A stretch of DNA of 64,000 bases from Rhinolophus ferrumequinum (lineage: Eukaryota > Chordata > Mammalia > Chiroptera > Rhinolophidae), in the NCBI RefSeq assembly GCF_004115265.2, contig NC_046301.1, forward strand, positions 38,776,714 to 38,840,713, given 5' to 3'. Of this stretch, positions 53,283 through 64,000 are shown one piece after another. The translations under genes were made by a program, and so were the position numbers. Below the pieces are notes generated by a model. The model saw only the letters and a list, made by a program, of their open reading frames with translations. It was not told the origin of the DNA and did not search any database. Positions within the stretch are counted from its first letter, which is position 1; every line of letters starts with the position of its first letter.

Positions 53283-54341
53283 TTTTTAAAAGCTCAACTA
53301 ATACTAGTACCTAATCTAGCAACATCTTAAGGGGATAATACAACATGACCAAGTGGGATTTATTCCAGGTGTGCAGGGTTGGGTTAACATCTCAAAATCA
53401 ACTAATGTAATACATCGTATTAATAGAATAAAAACAAAAATATCATGACCACCTTAAGAGACTTAGTGGAAGTACTTGACAAAATCCAACACCCTTTCAT
53501 GATAGAATACTCACCAACTCAGGATTCAAAGAAAATTTCCTGAACCTGATAATGAGCAAATATGAGACTCCCACAGCTAATATTATATTTAATGGTGAAA
53601 GACTGGATGTTTTCTCCACTTCTATTTGACAATGTACTGGAGATTTTAGCCAGAACAATTTTGCCAAAAAAGGAAATAAGATGTATCCAGATTGGACAGG
53701 AAGAGGTAAAACCATCTTCACTTGCATATGACTTACTTGGTATATAGAAAACTCTAAGGAATCTATTACAAATATCTATTAGAACTGATAATTCAGTATA
53801 GCAAATTTGTATGATACCAGATCAGTATATAAAAATAAATTGTATTTCTATACACTGCAATGAACAATCTGATAATGAAATTAACAAAAGAAATCTATTT
53901 GCAATAGATTCGAAAGGAATGAAATATGAATGAATTTTTAAGAAGCACAAAATAAACACTCAGAAAACTTGAAATCATTGTTAAGAAATTTAATAAAGAT
54001 CTACAAGTGTGAAATAACAAGTATTGGCCAGAATATGGAGAAAAAGGAACCCTTGTGCACTGTTGGTGGCAATGTAAATTGGTGTAGCCACTATGGAAAA
54101 AAGTATGGAGCTTCCTTAAAAAATTAACAAAACTAAGTTATGACGCAGAAATTCCACTTCTGGGTATATTTGAGATAATGAAAACAGTAACTCAAAAAGA
54201 TATATGCACCCCCATATTCACTGCAACATTATTTACAATAGCTAAGATATGGAAACAACTTAAGTGTCTATCAATGGATAAATAAAGAAATAGTGGTATA
54301 TGTATACAGTATATATCATATATATAATATATATATTCCAT

Positions 54342-54377
<36 letters not shown>

Positions 54378-54624
54378 TAATGGAATATTATTCAGTCATA
54401 TAAAAGAATGAAATTTTGCCATTTGTGACAACATGGATGGACTTAGAGGGCATAAGTGAAATATGTTAGACAGAGGAAGACAAATACCATATAATTTCCC
54501 TTATATGTGGAAACTTGAAAAACACAAACAAAAAAAAAAGCTCATGGATAAAGAGAATAGACTGGTGGTTCCCTGAGTTGGGAGATGAGGGGGCAGGAGA
54601 AATGGGTGAAGGGGGTAAAATGGT

Positions 54625-54659
<35 letters not shown>

Positions 54660-55780
54660 GAAAAAAAAAAAAAGCAGGAGAGCTGTACAAAAAAATACAT
54701 AATTATAATAACCACATACTGACAAAAATGATTACATGCTTTTATATATTTAAATTTGCAAGCTATACACCATTTCTATTGGATGGTCATTAATGAATAC
54801 ACATACATGCAAAGGGATATCAGTTATAGAGAAACAAGAATTTTGAGGGTATTTAGAAAAAAAAATCTCTTCTAGTCACATTTTCCCTGAAATTAATTTC
54901 TAGTAATTATAACCATTAAATGCTTTTTATTGCCAAAAAATTTGATTTGCATTTTTGGAAATTCAAAGGATTGGGGTGTGTTTGGGTGGGGATTTGGATA
55001 TTTGGACATTGCAAATCTTTAATAAAAATGAGCGAAGACCTTGGAATGATGCCATCCTTTTTCCTTGCTCTCTATTTCTTTCTAGCCAAGAGGCACGGGG
55101 GGCAAAAAAAGAGAACCTTAAAAAATATTACATAAAGATCTAAATAATAAATAGTCCATATTCATGGATCAGAAGACTTAACACTGTTGTGATTGCAATA
55201 TTTCCCAAAATGATGTAGATATTCAACACAATCCCAAACATAATCTCTGCTGATTTCTTTACAAAAATCATCAAGCTGTTTCATAAATTCATATGGAATT
55301 ACAGGGCAACCAGGATAGCGAAACCAATCTTGAAAAAGTAAAACAAACTAGCAGGACTAACATTTCCCGATTTCAAATTTTACTACGCAGCAGTGGTTAT
55401 CAAAGTAATGTGGTAATGACACAGGACAGACATACAGATCAATTGGTTAGACTGAGATTTCAGATATAAAGCCAGTCACCATGGTCATATAATTTTCAAA
55501 AAAGATGCCAGGAATGAGGAAAGAGTATTCTTTTCAAAAATTGGTGCTGGGACAACTGGATAGCAACATGCAAAAGAATTAAGTTGGATCCTTACATTAC
55601 ACCACATACAATAATTTACAAAAACAGAGCAAAGACCTAAATCTGAAGTAAACTATAATATTCTTAGAAAAAATATAGGGGAAAATATGACCTCGGATTT
55701 GGCAAAGAATTATTCGATATGACACCCAAAACAAACATAGTAAAATTAAAAGTGTTTTTGCTATAGCAGTCTAAATAGGA
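53283..55780 (+). mobile_element. Nested L1 LINEs
   Basis: 53290-53990 and 55130-55780 are ORF2-like pieces of older L1 sequence (for example the region of 'tattaatagaataaaaacaa' and 'gtgctgggacaactggatag'). 54000-54660 is a second L1 3' end ('ctatggaaaaaagtatggag', 'acaacatggatggacttaga'), with its 3' UTR ending in an A-rich run at 54625-54675. All frames are broken. (TA)n(CA)n lies at 54300-54376. Confidence 0.8.
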
Positions 55781-56100
55781 ATTGAATTACCTTAGGGATA
55801 TTGCAGCATTTTACATTTCAAAATTCTCTAAGGATACATTCAAAAAACGATCTCAAGTAAATTTCCTTCCAGTGTAAAACAACTGAGAATGTAATGAACA
55901 CATCTCACACCCTGAGAAGAATCCTTGTGCCCAGGCTGGGGCTGCGGGGTTCCAACTTCCTACCAGAGCCAAGGGCTTCGGAGGCCACAGGATTTTTTAA
56001 AGTACGAAATGAGTCGGGGTGGGGAAGCGATGGGTGGAAGACTCAACGCGGTCAACAGTAAAAGATCAAAATAGAGTCAGACTAAGTATTACACATGGTG
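55781..56100. other. Region upstream of gene C
   Basis: No gene. The end carries the inverted mate of 50999-51060. Confidence 0.5.
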
Positions 56101-56484
56101 AGGTGACTTTTAAGTGTCTGTACTTGTAAAAAGGGGTCACAGTTCCACGCGTGGCCTCGCAGCCTTATATATCAATGCACAAGTCCCCCAGAGGACGAGT
56201 TCCAAGCTGGCCTTCTGCACAGTCACAAAAGCTCTGGTCGGCTGTCACTCAGGCGCGAAAGAGCAAGGCCTTTCGAACTGTCCAATCAGGGCCGGCCTCG
56301 GAGCAGGTGGGTGGGGCGACGGTCCTCGACCAGCCCGGACGTCCTGCTTGCTCCGGCCATCCTCGAGGGTTGTCCGCCCTTAAAGGTCCCAGGTTGCTTT
56401 GCCGCAGGCTCCTTCGCATTTTAACCTGTACCGTTACCGGGAATCGTAGGGAGGACGCCGGGGGACTGAGGAAACCTAGAAATG
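56100..56484 (+). promoter_or_regulatory. Promoter and exon 1 of KRAB-ZNF gene C (gene continues beyond window)
   Basis: CpG-rich; CCAAT box tccaatcagg at 56281-56290. Exon 1 ends aaacctagaaATG at 56482-56484 with donor GTGAGTA. It is paralogous to gene A 10800-11013. No KRAB or finger exon is found before 64000. Gene A's intron 1 is 10.9 kb, so they would be expected near 67 kb. Confidence 0.82.
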
Positions 56485-57399
56485 GTGAGTATGCGGGGCC
56501 GGGGTTCGGAGGCTGGTACGAGGGGATGGTTGGCACTGGCTGTAGCAGGACCCGGCCTCCCCAAGGTCAAGTCCGGAGTCCGGGGAGCTGCTTCTCAGAC
56601 CTCAGTCCCCTCCGACACGCAGCGTGGGGGCTAGGCCGGCTGCCGGGACGCCTGGCGTTCTCTCTGGTCACTGCGAGGGGGCGATTTCGGCCCCGGAGCC
56701 TGTCTGGGGGGCTCTGCGCCCGGAGCCTCGCGTCTCCCCAGATGGTAAGGTGACCACAGGGAGGGTCATCAGGGGACAATGGTGACTCGCTCTCTGGGGG
56801 TTCGTGCGTGAGAAGAGCTGTGGGGGTCCCCAGTTCCTCCTTTCTCTCCCGGGGACATCCATTTTCTCTTGAGTTTTCCAAATGTTTGGGAAGCAGGGCC
56901 TGAAATCCACGACCGTGACTGCCCCCGCCAGTCTTCTTCCTAGGGTGGCAGTAAATCCTTAAATTTCCAAATCCTTCCCCGAATTACAAACGCCAAGTTC
57001 CCTTCGACTCAGTCATCACCTATTTGCCCTTCGAGGTGCATTTCAAATGCACCTGGGGTGCATATTTTAATTGTTTATCATTTTTCCAGAGTCAATGGAT
57101 CGCCCTTTTAATACGGTTTATTTTTTGTTTGTGAATCTTTTATGTGAAAGAAAAGTGGTAAATAACCACTTGGAACTCAGGCTGCATGAAATCCTTGTGC
57201 CTGACCTCCTAGGATCTTTCTTGGGCACACACATCTTAGGGGAAATCCTTCGGGTGGAGATTCCACCTTGAAACTTTCCTGGGTGATGTCTTGTCAGCAC
57301 TTCCCTTCCTGGGTTTGTCACCTTGAAAAGATATATTCACTTTATTTATGGATTGTCCAAACACCGTGTTTGTATCTTTTAAAATATCAATGGTGGTCC
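56485..57399 (+). other. Start of gene C intron 1
   Basis: Aligns with 11014-11870 in gene A. CpG-driven open frames only. Confidence 0.65.
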
Positions 57400-57990
57400 A
57401 AAGCTACTCCAGTGGGGGATAGAGACCTGAGGGCAGGGATCTAAGCTAAGGCCCCTTGAGCTGCAAAGGGAAGTACTTGAAGGCCCAGTGGTTCTTCCTG
57501 GGGAGCCTCCCCTGCAGGCGTCCTTCCTGCTCACACCCACCATTGACGGGCCTTTACGCTGAGAGAAGTTGCAGCCCTGGAAAGCTGGGGGTGCACCGTG
57601 CACAATGGGGGGTGGATGACGCCCTTTCTGAGGTTATGGTTTCTTAGGCCTCAGCATATTTAGACACAGTTGAGTTTTGCATCCACAGTGCAGGTGCGCT
57701 CAGAGTGTAATTTGCATAGTGAGAAAGTCTGTGAAGATCAGGTGTTCTGTCTTGTGGACAAAGGGTTTGTGAATTTGGAAGTTCATTCAGAATATAAACT
57801 GAATCAGGCTGAGAGTTTCCTTAGTTGTGAGAATGGAAGCCTGGGGGAGGGAGCGCCTCCAGGCTTATGGTAGGGCAGAGCGTGTGTGGAGGTCCCAGAG
57901 TTCATTCCTGGGGCTGCTTAGGTGTCCCTCCCTCCTTCCCCAGGGACTGACCCACTCTAGGGGTTCTGTCTCAACCTTCAGTGTCCAGAA
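57400..57990 (+). other. Conserved intronic block, gene C copy
   Basis: Mate of 13820-14400 and 49340-48820; 57460-57590 is nearly identical to both. Confidence 0.6.
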
Positions 57991-59539
57991 TATGGAACCT
58001 TCTGAAAGTGGCTTTCATTCTGTCCTGTGGGAAGCAGGCTGCTTATGTGAGCTGATTCCAATACTTGTGTTTCTTTCCTTTGGATCCTTTATCTCCTGAA
58101 TAGAGCAGCCCTTTGGCTCTGGTTTCCCTAAGCACTTGGGCTCTGAAACTAGAAGATGACTGAGAGATAAGAGGTGAGGAAAGCAAGAAAACTGTGGAAC
58201 CAAATAGAGTTTTTGTTCTGTTTAGAAAAAGAACCTGAAGATGTGAGATGAATGCATTGAAGTTCTGATGTACATTTTTTATTTTTAGATCATTTTTTTG
58301 TATGTACATATCATATCCCTAGAGCACATTGAAAATTAAAAAAACTAAAACAATTAAATTCCTCTTGTAATTGATGTGAAGAAAACTACTGAAAACTTAT
58401 GTAAATCTTTGACAATCCTCTTATATTTAAGGAGCTAAACTCAAACCCCTGTGGCATTCTAATATTCTACCTACTCCTGAAAATACCCCCAAGTGTGAGA
58501 TATAGGGGAAGGACGAAGGAGGACTCCGCATATCCTTTTAGTTAGCAAGAGATTTGAACATTTTCATTTTGTATGGTTTACATATTTCTAACCTCTAATG
58601 CTCAAAGGAATTAGAATGGTTTCTCATGTACAAAAGATAAAATTAAAGACTGTTAAATAATAAAATATACATAAGTTTCTGGGTTTTCTTTTCTTAAAAA
58701 TCTGTAAGATAGGAAGTCTAACGTAAGAAATCTTATGTTTAAATCTTATGTTAACACATCCTGGCCCATTCCATAACTGTTATTTCAGCCACCACCAAAT
58801 ACACAGTTTTGATCATTTCTTGAGCCTCCTGTTAGTGTTTCTGTATATAAATCAAACAATTACAAATGCATTATTTTTTTACACACCTTTGTTTTTCTAA
58901 TGAGCAGTAGACTCCACATTTTTTGGATGTTGGACGGCTCACTCCCTCTGCCCCTTGTGCCCCCACCTGGACAAGCTGATGGGAAAGCCTGGGTGGTCTC
59001 TCCTCTAGACCAGGCAGGAGATCCTGGAGAGGCACACTAGCCCATGTCAGTGAGCAGGACTCTTGCCCTGGTCCCGTCCCCAATGGCAGTGGACACGCTG
59101 GCCAGGCTCCTTTTCCTGCTTCCTGAAGCCATTTCAGAGCTGCTTGAGAGTCCATCTTGCCCTCTCCTGAGACCTCTAGTATGTGAGTCCCAAGCCTTTC
59201 CCTACCCTCTTGGTATGTGTGGGGGGAACCACGCCAGCAGCATGGGAGCCCGCCCTCTGCAGATGACCATAACAATTTTTTAAACTTATTTTTCAATTAC
59301 AGTTGACATAAAATATTATGTTAGTTTCAGGTGTACAACAGTTGTCACTTTGAGCAGCACATCCCACATGACCACCCTGTGGGTCTGTCTTCTCTTGCTC
59401 TGACTTGCTCACCTGCTCTGCTGCCTGATGGCGGCCGCACTGTGGGCTGCTGGGTGCTGGGGAGCTGGTGCTGTGAGCTGTGCCCGTGGGGCAGTGTTGA
59501 CCTCACCCAACCCCAGTTCTATTTGCAGTCGACCGGAGA
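57991..59539 (+). other. Gene C intron 1, AT-rich then GC-rich
   Basis: Aligns loosely with 14421-15849. 59282-59333 is an L1 3'-end scrap. No gene. Confidence 0.5.
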
Positions 59540-62340
59540 GGGCAGTTTCGAGAATTTCTAGGCATTTGGGAGCAGGCATATGGGACTGGCGCCTTCCCTA
59601 AAGTGATCCTGGGTCATATTTCTTTGCCGGGCTTTCTCTGTATTAGAGAGGGCAGCCAGTAGGCAATGGGCTGAGTCACTAATCCCAGAGGGCTCCCCAG
59701 GACCCCTCAGTGCCTCTGCTGCTGCTGCCCCTGCCTCTACTGCAGCCCAGATCCTGACCTTCAGAGTTAAGGGGACAACACTCATGGCCCCACTGGGGCA
59801 CAGCCAAGGGATTAGTTCAAACCTTTCTTAAGCCGAGGGTCCTTAAACCCTACAGAACAAACCATTTGTCCTGGAGAGGCTCCTAACCCTGATGGTACTG
59901 TTTTGATCCTCTCAGCAGAAACAAGTTAAATACCAGGATAGAGAGGCACCCCCTCCCCGCAAGTTATCCAGTGATGAAGAAACAAAACAGAGTAGGTCAG
60001 GAGGAAGGAAATAATAGATAAAATACTGAAACAGAGGTCCACAATTTGACCCTATTGGAAATCCAAAATATACTAAAAAATTTTACATAGCAAAACATTA
60101 AAATATACTGCTTGGCTTTGGGGCCTCTGTAACATACAGTCTGCATTAATTTTTCTATCTGCCATAACGCACTAACTCAGAAATTTTTCAAGCAGTTAAT
60201 ACTAGCTCTCAAATTACAGTTATACCTGGGATCCCACTATATTTAAGCAAGTTACCGCTGATGAGCTTAGAAGAGGTTAATGAATGTAATATAGAGAACA
60301 ATATAAAAACAGGACAGTGTTTCTCCTTAACCATCAGAACTATGGTCTTGCCTAAATTCTCCGTGGTTATAGCACCTGTTTTCCTAAAATATCCCACACT
60401 GAGGAGGGAAGATCTGAACCAATGATTTCATGACTTAAAATTAAAGGAAGTCTTTGCCACTTACAGATTGGCTTTATAAAGTAGGACCTCAAGGACCTTA
60501 CCCACCAAATAAATCAATTAATATGGCCTAATGTAAACTACACAGGGCCTTGAAAGACTGAAAACCATATATAAAACCTAGTTAGTGAAGGCTTGATTAC
60601 TCCCACTGCTCCTTTTCGCAGCCCAATTTGTCCTGTTACTAAATCTGGAAAGAATGAATGACATCTCAATGGCTTATCACAACCTGAGTCTGTGGTTGCA
60701 CCAAACAACGCTCTTCCCAGTCCCCAACATTGTGGATACTGCTGACTCCAACTACTCATCAACTGGTAAATATCCTGCTGTCCCAGACTTGGTGAGGTCT
60801 GGTCTGTTCAGTGCCTATGTCAACAGCCTCTCAGCTGCACTTGGCTGTCACCTCTGAAGGGACATGATACACCTTTAGTGGGCTATCCTCACGGGTCTTC
60901 ACCAGCTTTGCCATCCCACACAGTCATTGCAGGCAAGATCCGAACTGCATCCTGGCTTCTCAAGAACACAGGTAGGACATTACATTAATGTCACCTCCTC
61001 TTAGGACACTCAGGGCATACAATATTGAAAAAAGGAGCTAGTAGAAAGTGGATGGGACATTGCAATGCATATCATGTGAGGTCCTGACAACTCTGTCAAA
61101 CTTTTGGATATTATTTGATAATCTGAGACCCGCTCCCTCCCTGACATCATAAAGAAATAGCTGTTGTTCCCTCAGCACCCACAACATCTAGGTTCTTTTG
61201 TTGTTCTGGAGACAACATATTCCTGGTTTACAAATTTTACTCGAGCCCATTTATGCTCTTACTTGCAAATTTGCCACTGTGAATGGGCACCCCTGCCACA
61301 AAAGGCTGGAGACTCTTCAAATTGCCATCTAGTCAGCACTCCTGTTAGTGCCCTAAGACGCTCCTTTTCCATAGAAGCTACACCGACCTCCTCTCGTGCG
61401 TCCCCAGGTGGCCCATGATGACCTGGAGTTGTCCATAGGCTTGTGGTGCAAGAACCTGCACTAGGCCCCACACTGTATGTCATTAGAGCTGCAGTCACCT
61501 CTATTTATGGGCTGTCCTGAAAGTAGATAGCCCTGAGCACCTATCCAGCAGTGGGACCTGGAAACAGCACCCCAATGGCTCGGCATGGCTACCGAGACCC
61601 CCTTGAGACATGATAGAGCCAAACCTGGACCCTCTGGAATATCCTGTCTGCAGGAGGGAGTGGCCTTCCCTCTCCTCAGCCTCTTACAAGGTGCCAAGGT
61701 GCTGAAGGAGGTCACCCCTTTCCCAGACCCCGAGGCTCCCTGGGGAGCTCATTAGGGTTACCTGACTTTAAAGCAATGGGAGTTCGTAGACTTTAGGGAT
61801 GACATCACCACATTCGTACATGATGGAGCTCGGGTAGAATTGCTGCTTTCCTGTCTTAATGAGACATCTCTGATGAAGGACCAGACCCAGCGGTCATCAC
61901 AACTGATGACACATCAAGTAGTCATCTTAGCACCGACCGACAATTGGTCCTATCTCCAAGTGTTTACTATTCTTGAGCGATTCTCTAAGAGTTGCCCCTC
62001 TGTGGTATAAGAGCTCTGGGAATCTTGCCTCAGTTACTACCTTCAATATACAAATAAATTAAAGTAACACTTGTCTCTGCACTTAGGACACAACACAAGG
62101 CATCTCCAGGACACTCCTCCACGTGGGAGTTCCAGACACTACTGATAGTAAGAAAAGGACTCAATGGACTCCTCAGAGTATTCTGGGCTGGTCTCTCATT
62201 CAATGGAAGTTTCTCCTCTCTTCCAAGTCTCAGGTGCAGGCCTCATGGAACCATAATGGCTTGAAATTATTGAAATGAACTTATTGAAATAAGTTCAAAT
62301 TAACTGAATGGAAGATGGTCTCTCTGTCATCAGTTAATCA
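59540..62340 (+). mobile_element. Longest copy of the ERV internal fossil (pol-like)
   Basis: Weak but repeated resemblance to retroviral reverse transcriptase (about 60650-60900) and RNase H (about 61400-61960). Broken throughout, with well over ten breaks; no LTRs, gag or env recognised. Class not determined. Parts are shared with 15850-16730 and 47760-48560. Confidence 0.55.
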
Positions 62341-62369
62341 TCAGGATGAGTATTAATGCTCATCTTCTT

Positions 62370-64000
62370 TTTTCCTAGTAGACTTCTTCTTTAAAAGCAG
62401 TTATGTTTACAGAAAACTTGATCAGAAAGTACAGAGACTTCCCACATAACCCCTCTGCCTCCACACAGATATATTTAAATCTCGGAATCCTACGGCACAT
62501 TTGTTACATTTGATGAGCCAACTTTGATTCATGAAAGTCCATAGTTTAGATTAAGGTTGAATCTTTGTGTCATACAATCTCTGGTCTTTGGCTAATATAA
62601 AACGACATGTCTCTGTCATTTCTGTATCATATCTAGTGGTCCCCCGTTACCCACGGGGGTACATTCCAAGACCCACAGTGGATGCCTGAAACTTTGGATA
62701 GTACCAAACCCTATATAGTCTGTTTTCCCTATACATACAAACCTGTGGTACAATATGTTGCCATCAATTGGAATGTTTTTTGTTGTTGTTTATGTCTTCC
62801 ATTCACAAATGTAGTGACTTTTCCATCTTAACTAAGCACTTACCACGCATTGTGGCCATAACTTTTGCACTTTGAAGTGTGACAGCAAAACTAGGATGGA
62901 TTTCTTTTTCAGGTTCAAAATTTCAGATAGAAGATTCATTCTCAGTGTAGATGTTAGCAATCTCAGCATACAATTTTTTTTTTTTAATTTTTTTTTAGTT
63001 GAAAACTTTTTACCTTTTCACCCCTAAAGGAAACACTTTCCGGCTTCTCTTTGGCATGCATGAATTGCCGGCATCACTGCTCTTGTGCTTTGGGGCCACT
63101 ATTAAGTAAAATAAGGTTCACTTGAATACAGCAATGTGATACTTTGGCAGTCAATCTGATAATAGAGTTGGCTACTAAGTGACTAACATGCAGGGATTGT
63201 CTACATCACGGATTTGCTGGACAAAAGGATGATTCATGTCCAGGGTGGGATGGAGTGGGACAGCCCAAGATTTCATCACACTACTCCGAACGGCACACGA
63301 TTTAAAACTTACGAATTGTTTATTTCTAGAATTTTCCATTTAATATTCTTGGACTGCAGTTGACCGTGGGTCAACTGAAACCCTGGAAAGGGAAACTGTG
63401 GATAAGTAGGGACTACTATAGAATACTTTCACTGTCCTCAAAATCCCTTGTGCTCCACCTATTCATTCATCCTTCCCCCTACCCCTAAATCCCTGGCAAC
63501 CAAGTATCTTTTAGTGTCTTATACTTTTATCTTCTCCAGAATGTTATATGCTTGGAATCATGTACTGTGTCACCTTGTCATAGTGGCTTCTTTAACTTAG
63601 CAACATGATTTTAAGATTTCTCCATGTCTTTTTGACTTGATAACCTCATTTCTTTTCGTCATGGAAGAATATAGATGTACCAGTGATTGTTTATCCATTC
63701 TTCTATTGATGTTATCCTTGTTACCTCTAACTCTTGAAAATTATGCATAAAGCTCCTATAAACATACATGTGCATGCTTTTTTTGTGAACATAAGTTTTC
63801 ATCTCTTTTGGGTAAATTTGGGGAAGCATGATTGCTGCTTCGTATGGTAAGAGTAGGCTAAGTTTTAAGAAACTGCCTTTCTTCCAGTGTAGGTGAACCA
63901 TTTTCCATTCCTACCAGCAATGAATGAGGGTTCCTGTTGCTCTCCATCTTTACCATTGTTTGGTGTTCTCAGTGTTTTTAATTTTAACCATTTTAATAAA
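62370..64000 (-). mobile_element. L1 LINE (3' part), antisense in gene C intron 1
   Basis: Aligns with 16738-17600 in gene A ('gtgctccacctattcattca' shared at 17030 and 63450). It continues beyond the window and is interrupted by a DNA transposon. Confidence 0.75.
62634..63420. mobile_element. Tigger-type DNA transposon inserted in the L1 of gene C
   Basis: Left end 'agtggtcccccgttaccc' with 'gtggatgcctgaaactttgg'; inverted right end 'tggataagtagggactacta'. The uninterrupted site is seen in gene A near 17010. Family name not fixed. A poly(T) run lies near 62970. Confidence 0.75.

Noticed and set aside
54625-54675. Simple A/AAAG-rich run as regulatory element
   Set aside because: It is the A-rich tail of an L1 3' end.

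Overview
This is nuclear DNA of a placental mammal. It shows KRAB/C2H2 zinc-finger genes with canonical intron phases, L1 LINEs, Tigger and mariner transposons, solo LTRs and processed retrocopies. Several tRNA-derived SINEs (head with A and B boxes, long GC-rich body) look like the Rhin-1-type SINE of horseshoe and leaf-nosed bats. With the abundant mariner-like elements, this suggests a rhinolophoid bat, which is an inference. The zinc-finger genes belong, from remembered sequence, to the subfamily clustered on human 19p13.2 (ZNF44/ZNF563/ZNF709-like): exon 1 ends in ATG|GTGAGT, a 127-bp KRAB-A exon codes [22 protein letters not shown], a ~60-bp exon follows, then a terminal exon starts with R-S-H..VE..CE.KEGS.CGE.FS.IPN and carries the whole finger array.

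Layout. 1-1054 (+): end of the finger array of a gene starting left of the window (unit 0). 1055-10700: its 3' flank, loaded with a SINE, a fold-back mariner, L1s, a nested pair of MITEs and a solo LTR. 10700-24562 (+): gene A, all four exons present (11011-11013, 21960-22086, 22604-22664, 23035-24562), predicting 572 aa. Its 11-kb intron 1 holds a Tigger1, an SRP9 retrocopy, a conserved block, an endogenous-retrovirus fossil and a long L1. 24563-38990: tail-to-tail intergenic region containing an RPL41 retrocopy and a U2 snRNA fragment inside a SINE. 50633-38990 (-): gene B, with intact exons 1-3, but its finger exon is split by a full-length, open RPL6 retrocopy. 56100-64000 (+): promoter, exon 1 and part of intron 1 of gene C, which runs off the right edge.

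The units are paralogous segmental duplications. The 3' flank of unit 0 recurs downstream of gene A and, inverted, downstream of gene B. Intron 1 of A, B and C shares the same conserved block and pieces of the same ERV fossil. L1 sequence in A's intron is matched in both B and C. A and B are convergent. B and C are divergent, with inverted upstream sequence. Younger insertions (RPL6, RPL41, SRP9, solo LTRs, SINEs) sit in single copies and order the events.

Functionally, A, B and C would encode nuclear KRAB repressors that recruit TRIM28/KAP1 to DNA sites read by their fingers. Gene A looks expressible but has lost its last fingers to a stop. Gene B now reads as a 193-aa KRAB protein with about one finger. 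Gene C cannot be judged. I found no convincing new molecular system. The most interesting points are small mechanistic fossils: the U2 5' fragment with its duplication and extra G, the fold-back mariner, a templated 27-nt insertion from about 450 bp away, and the antisense RPL6 insertion.
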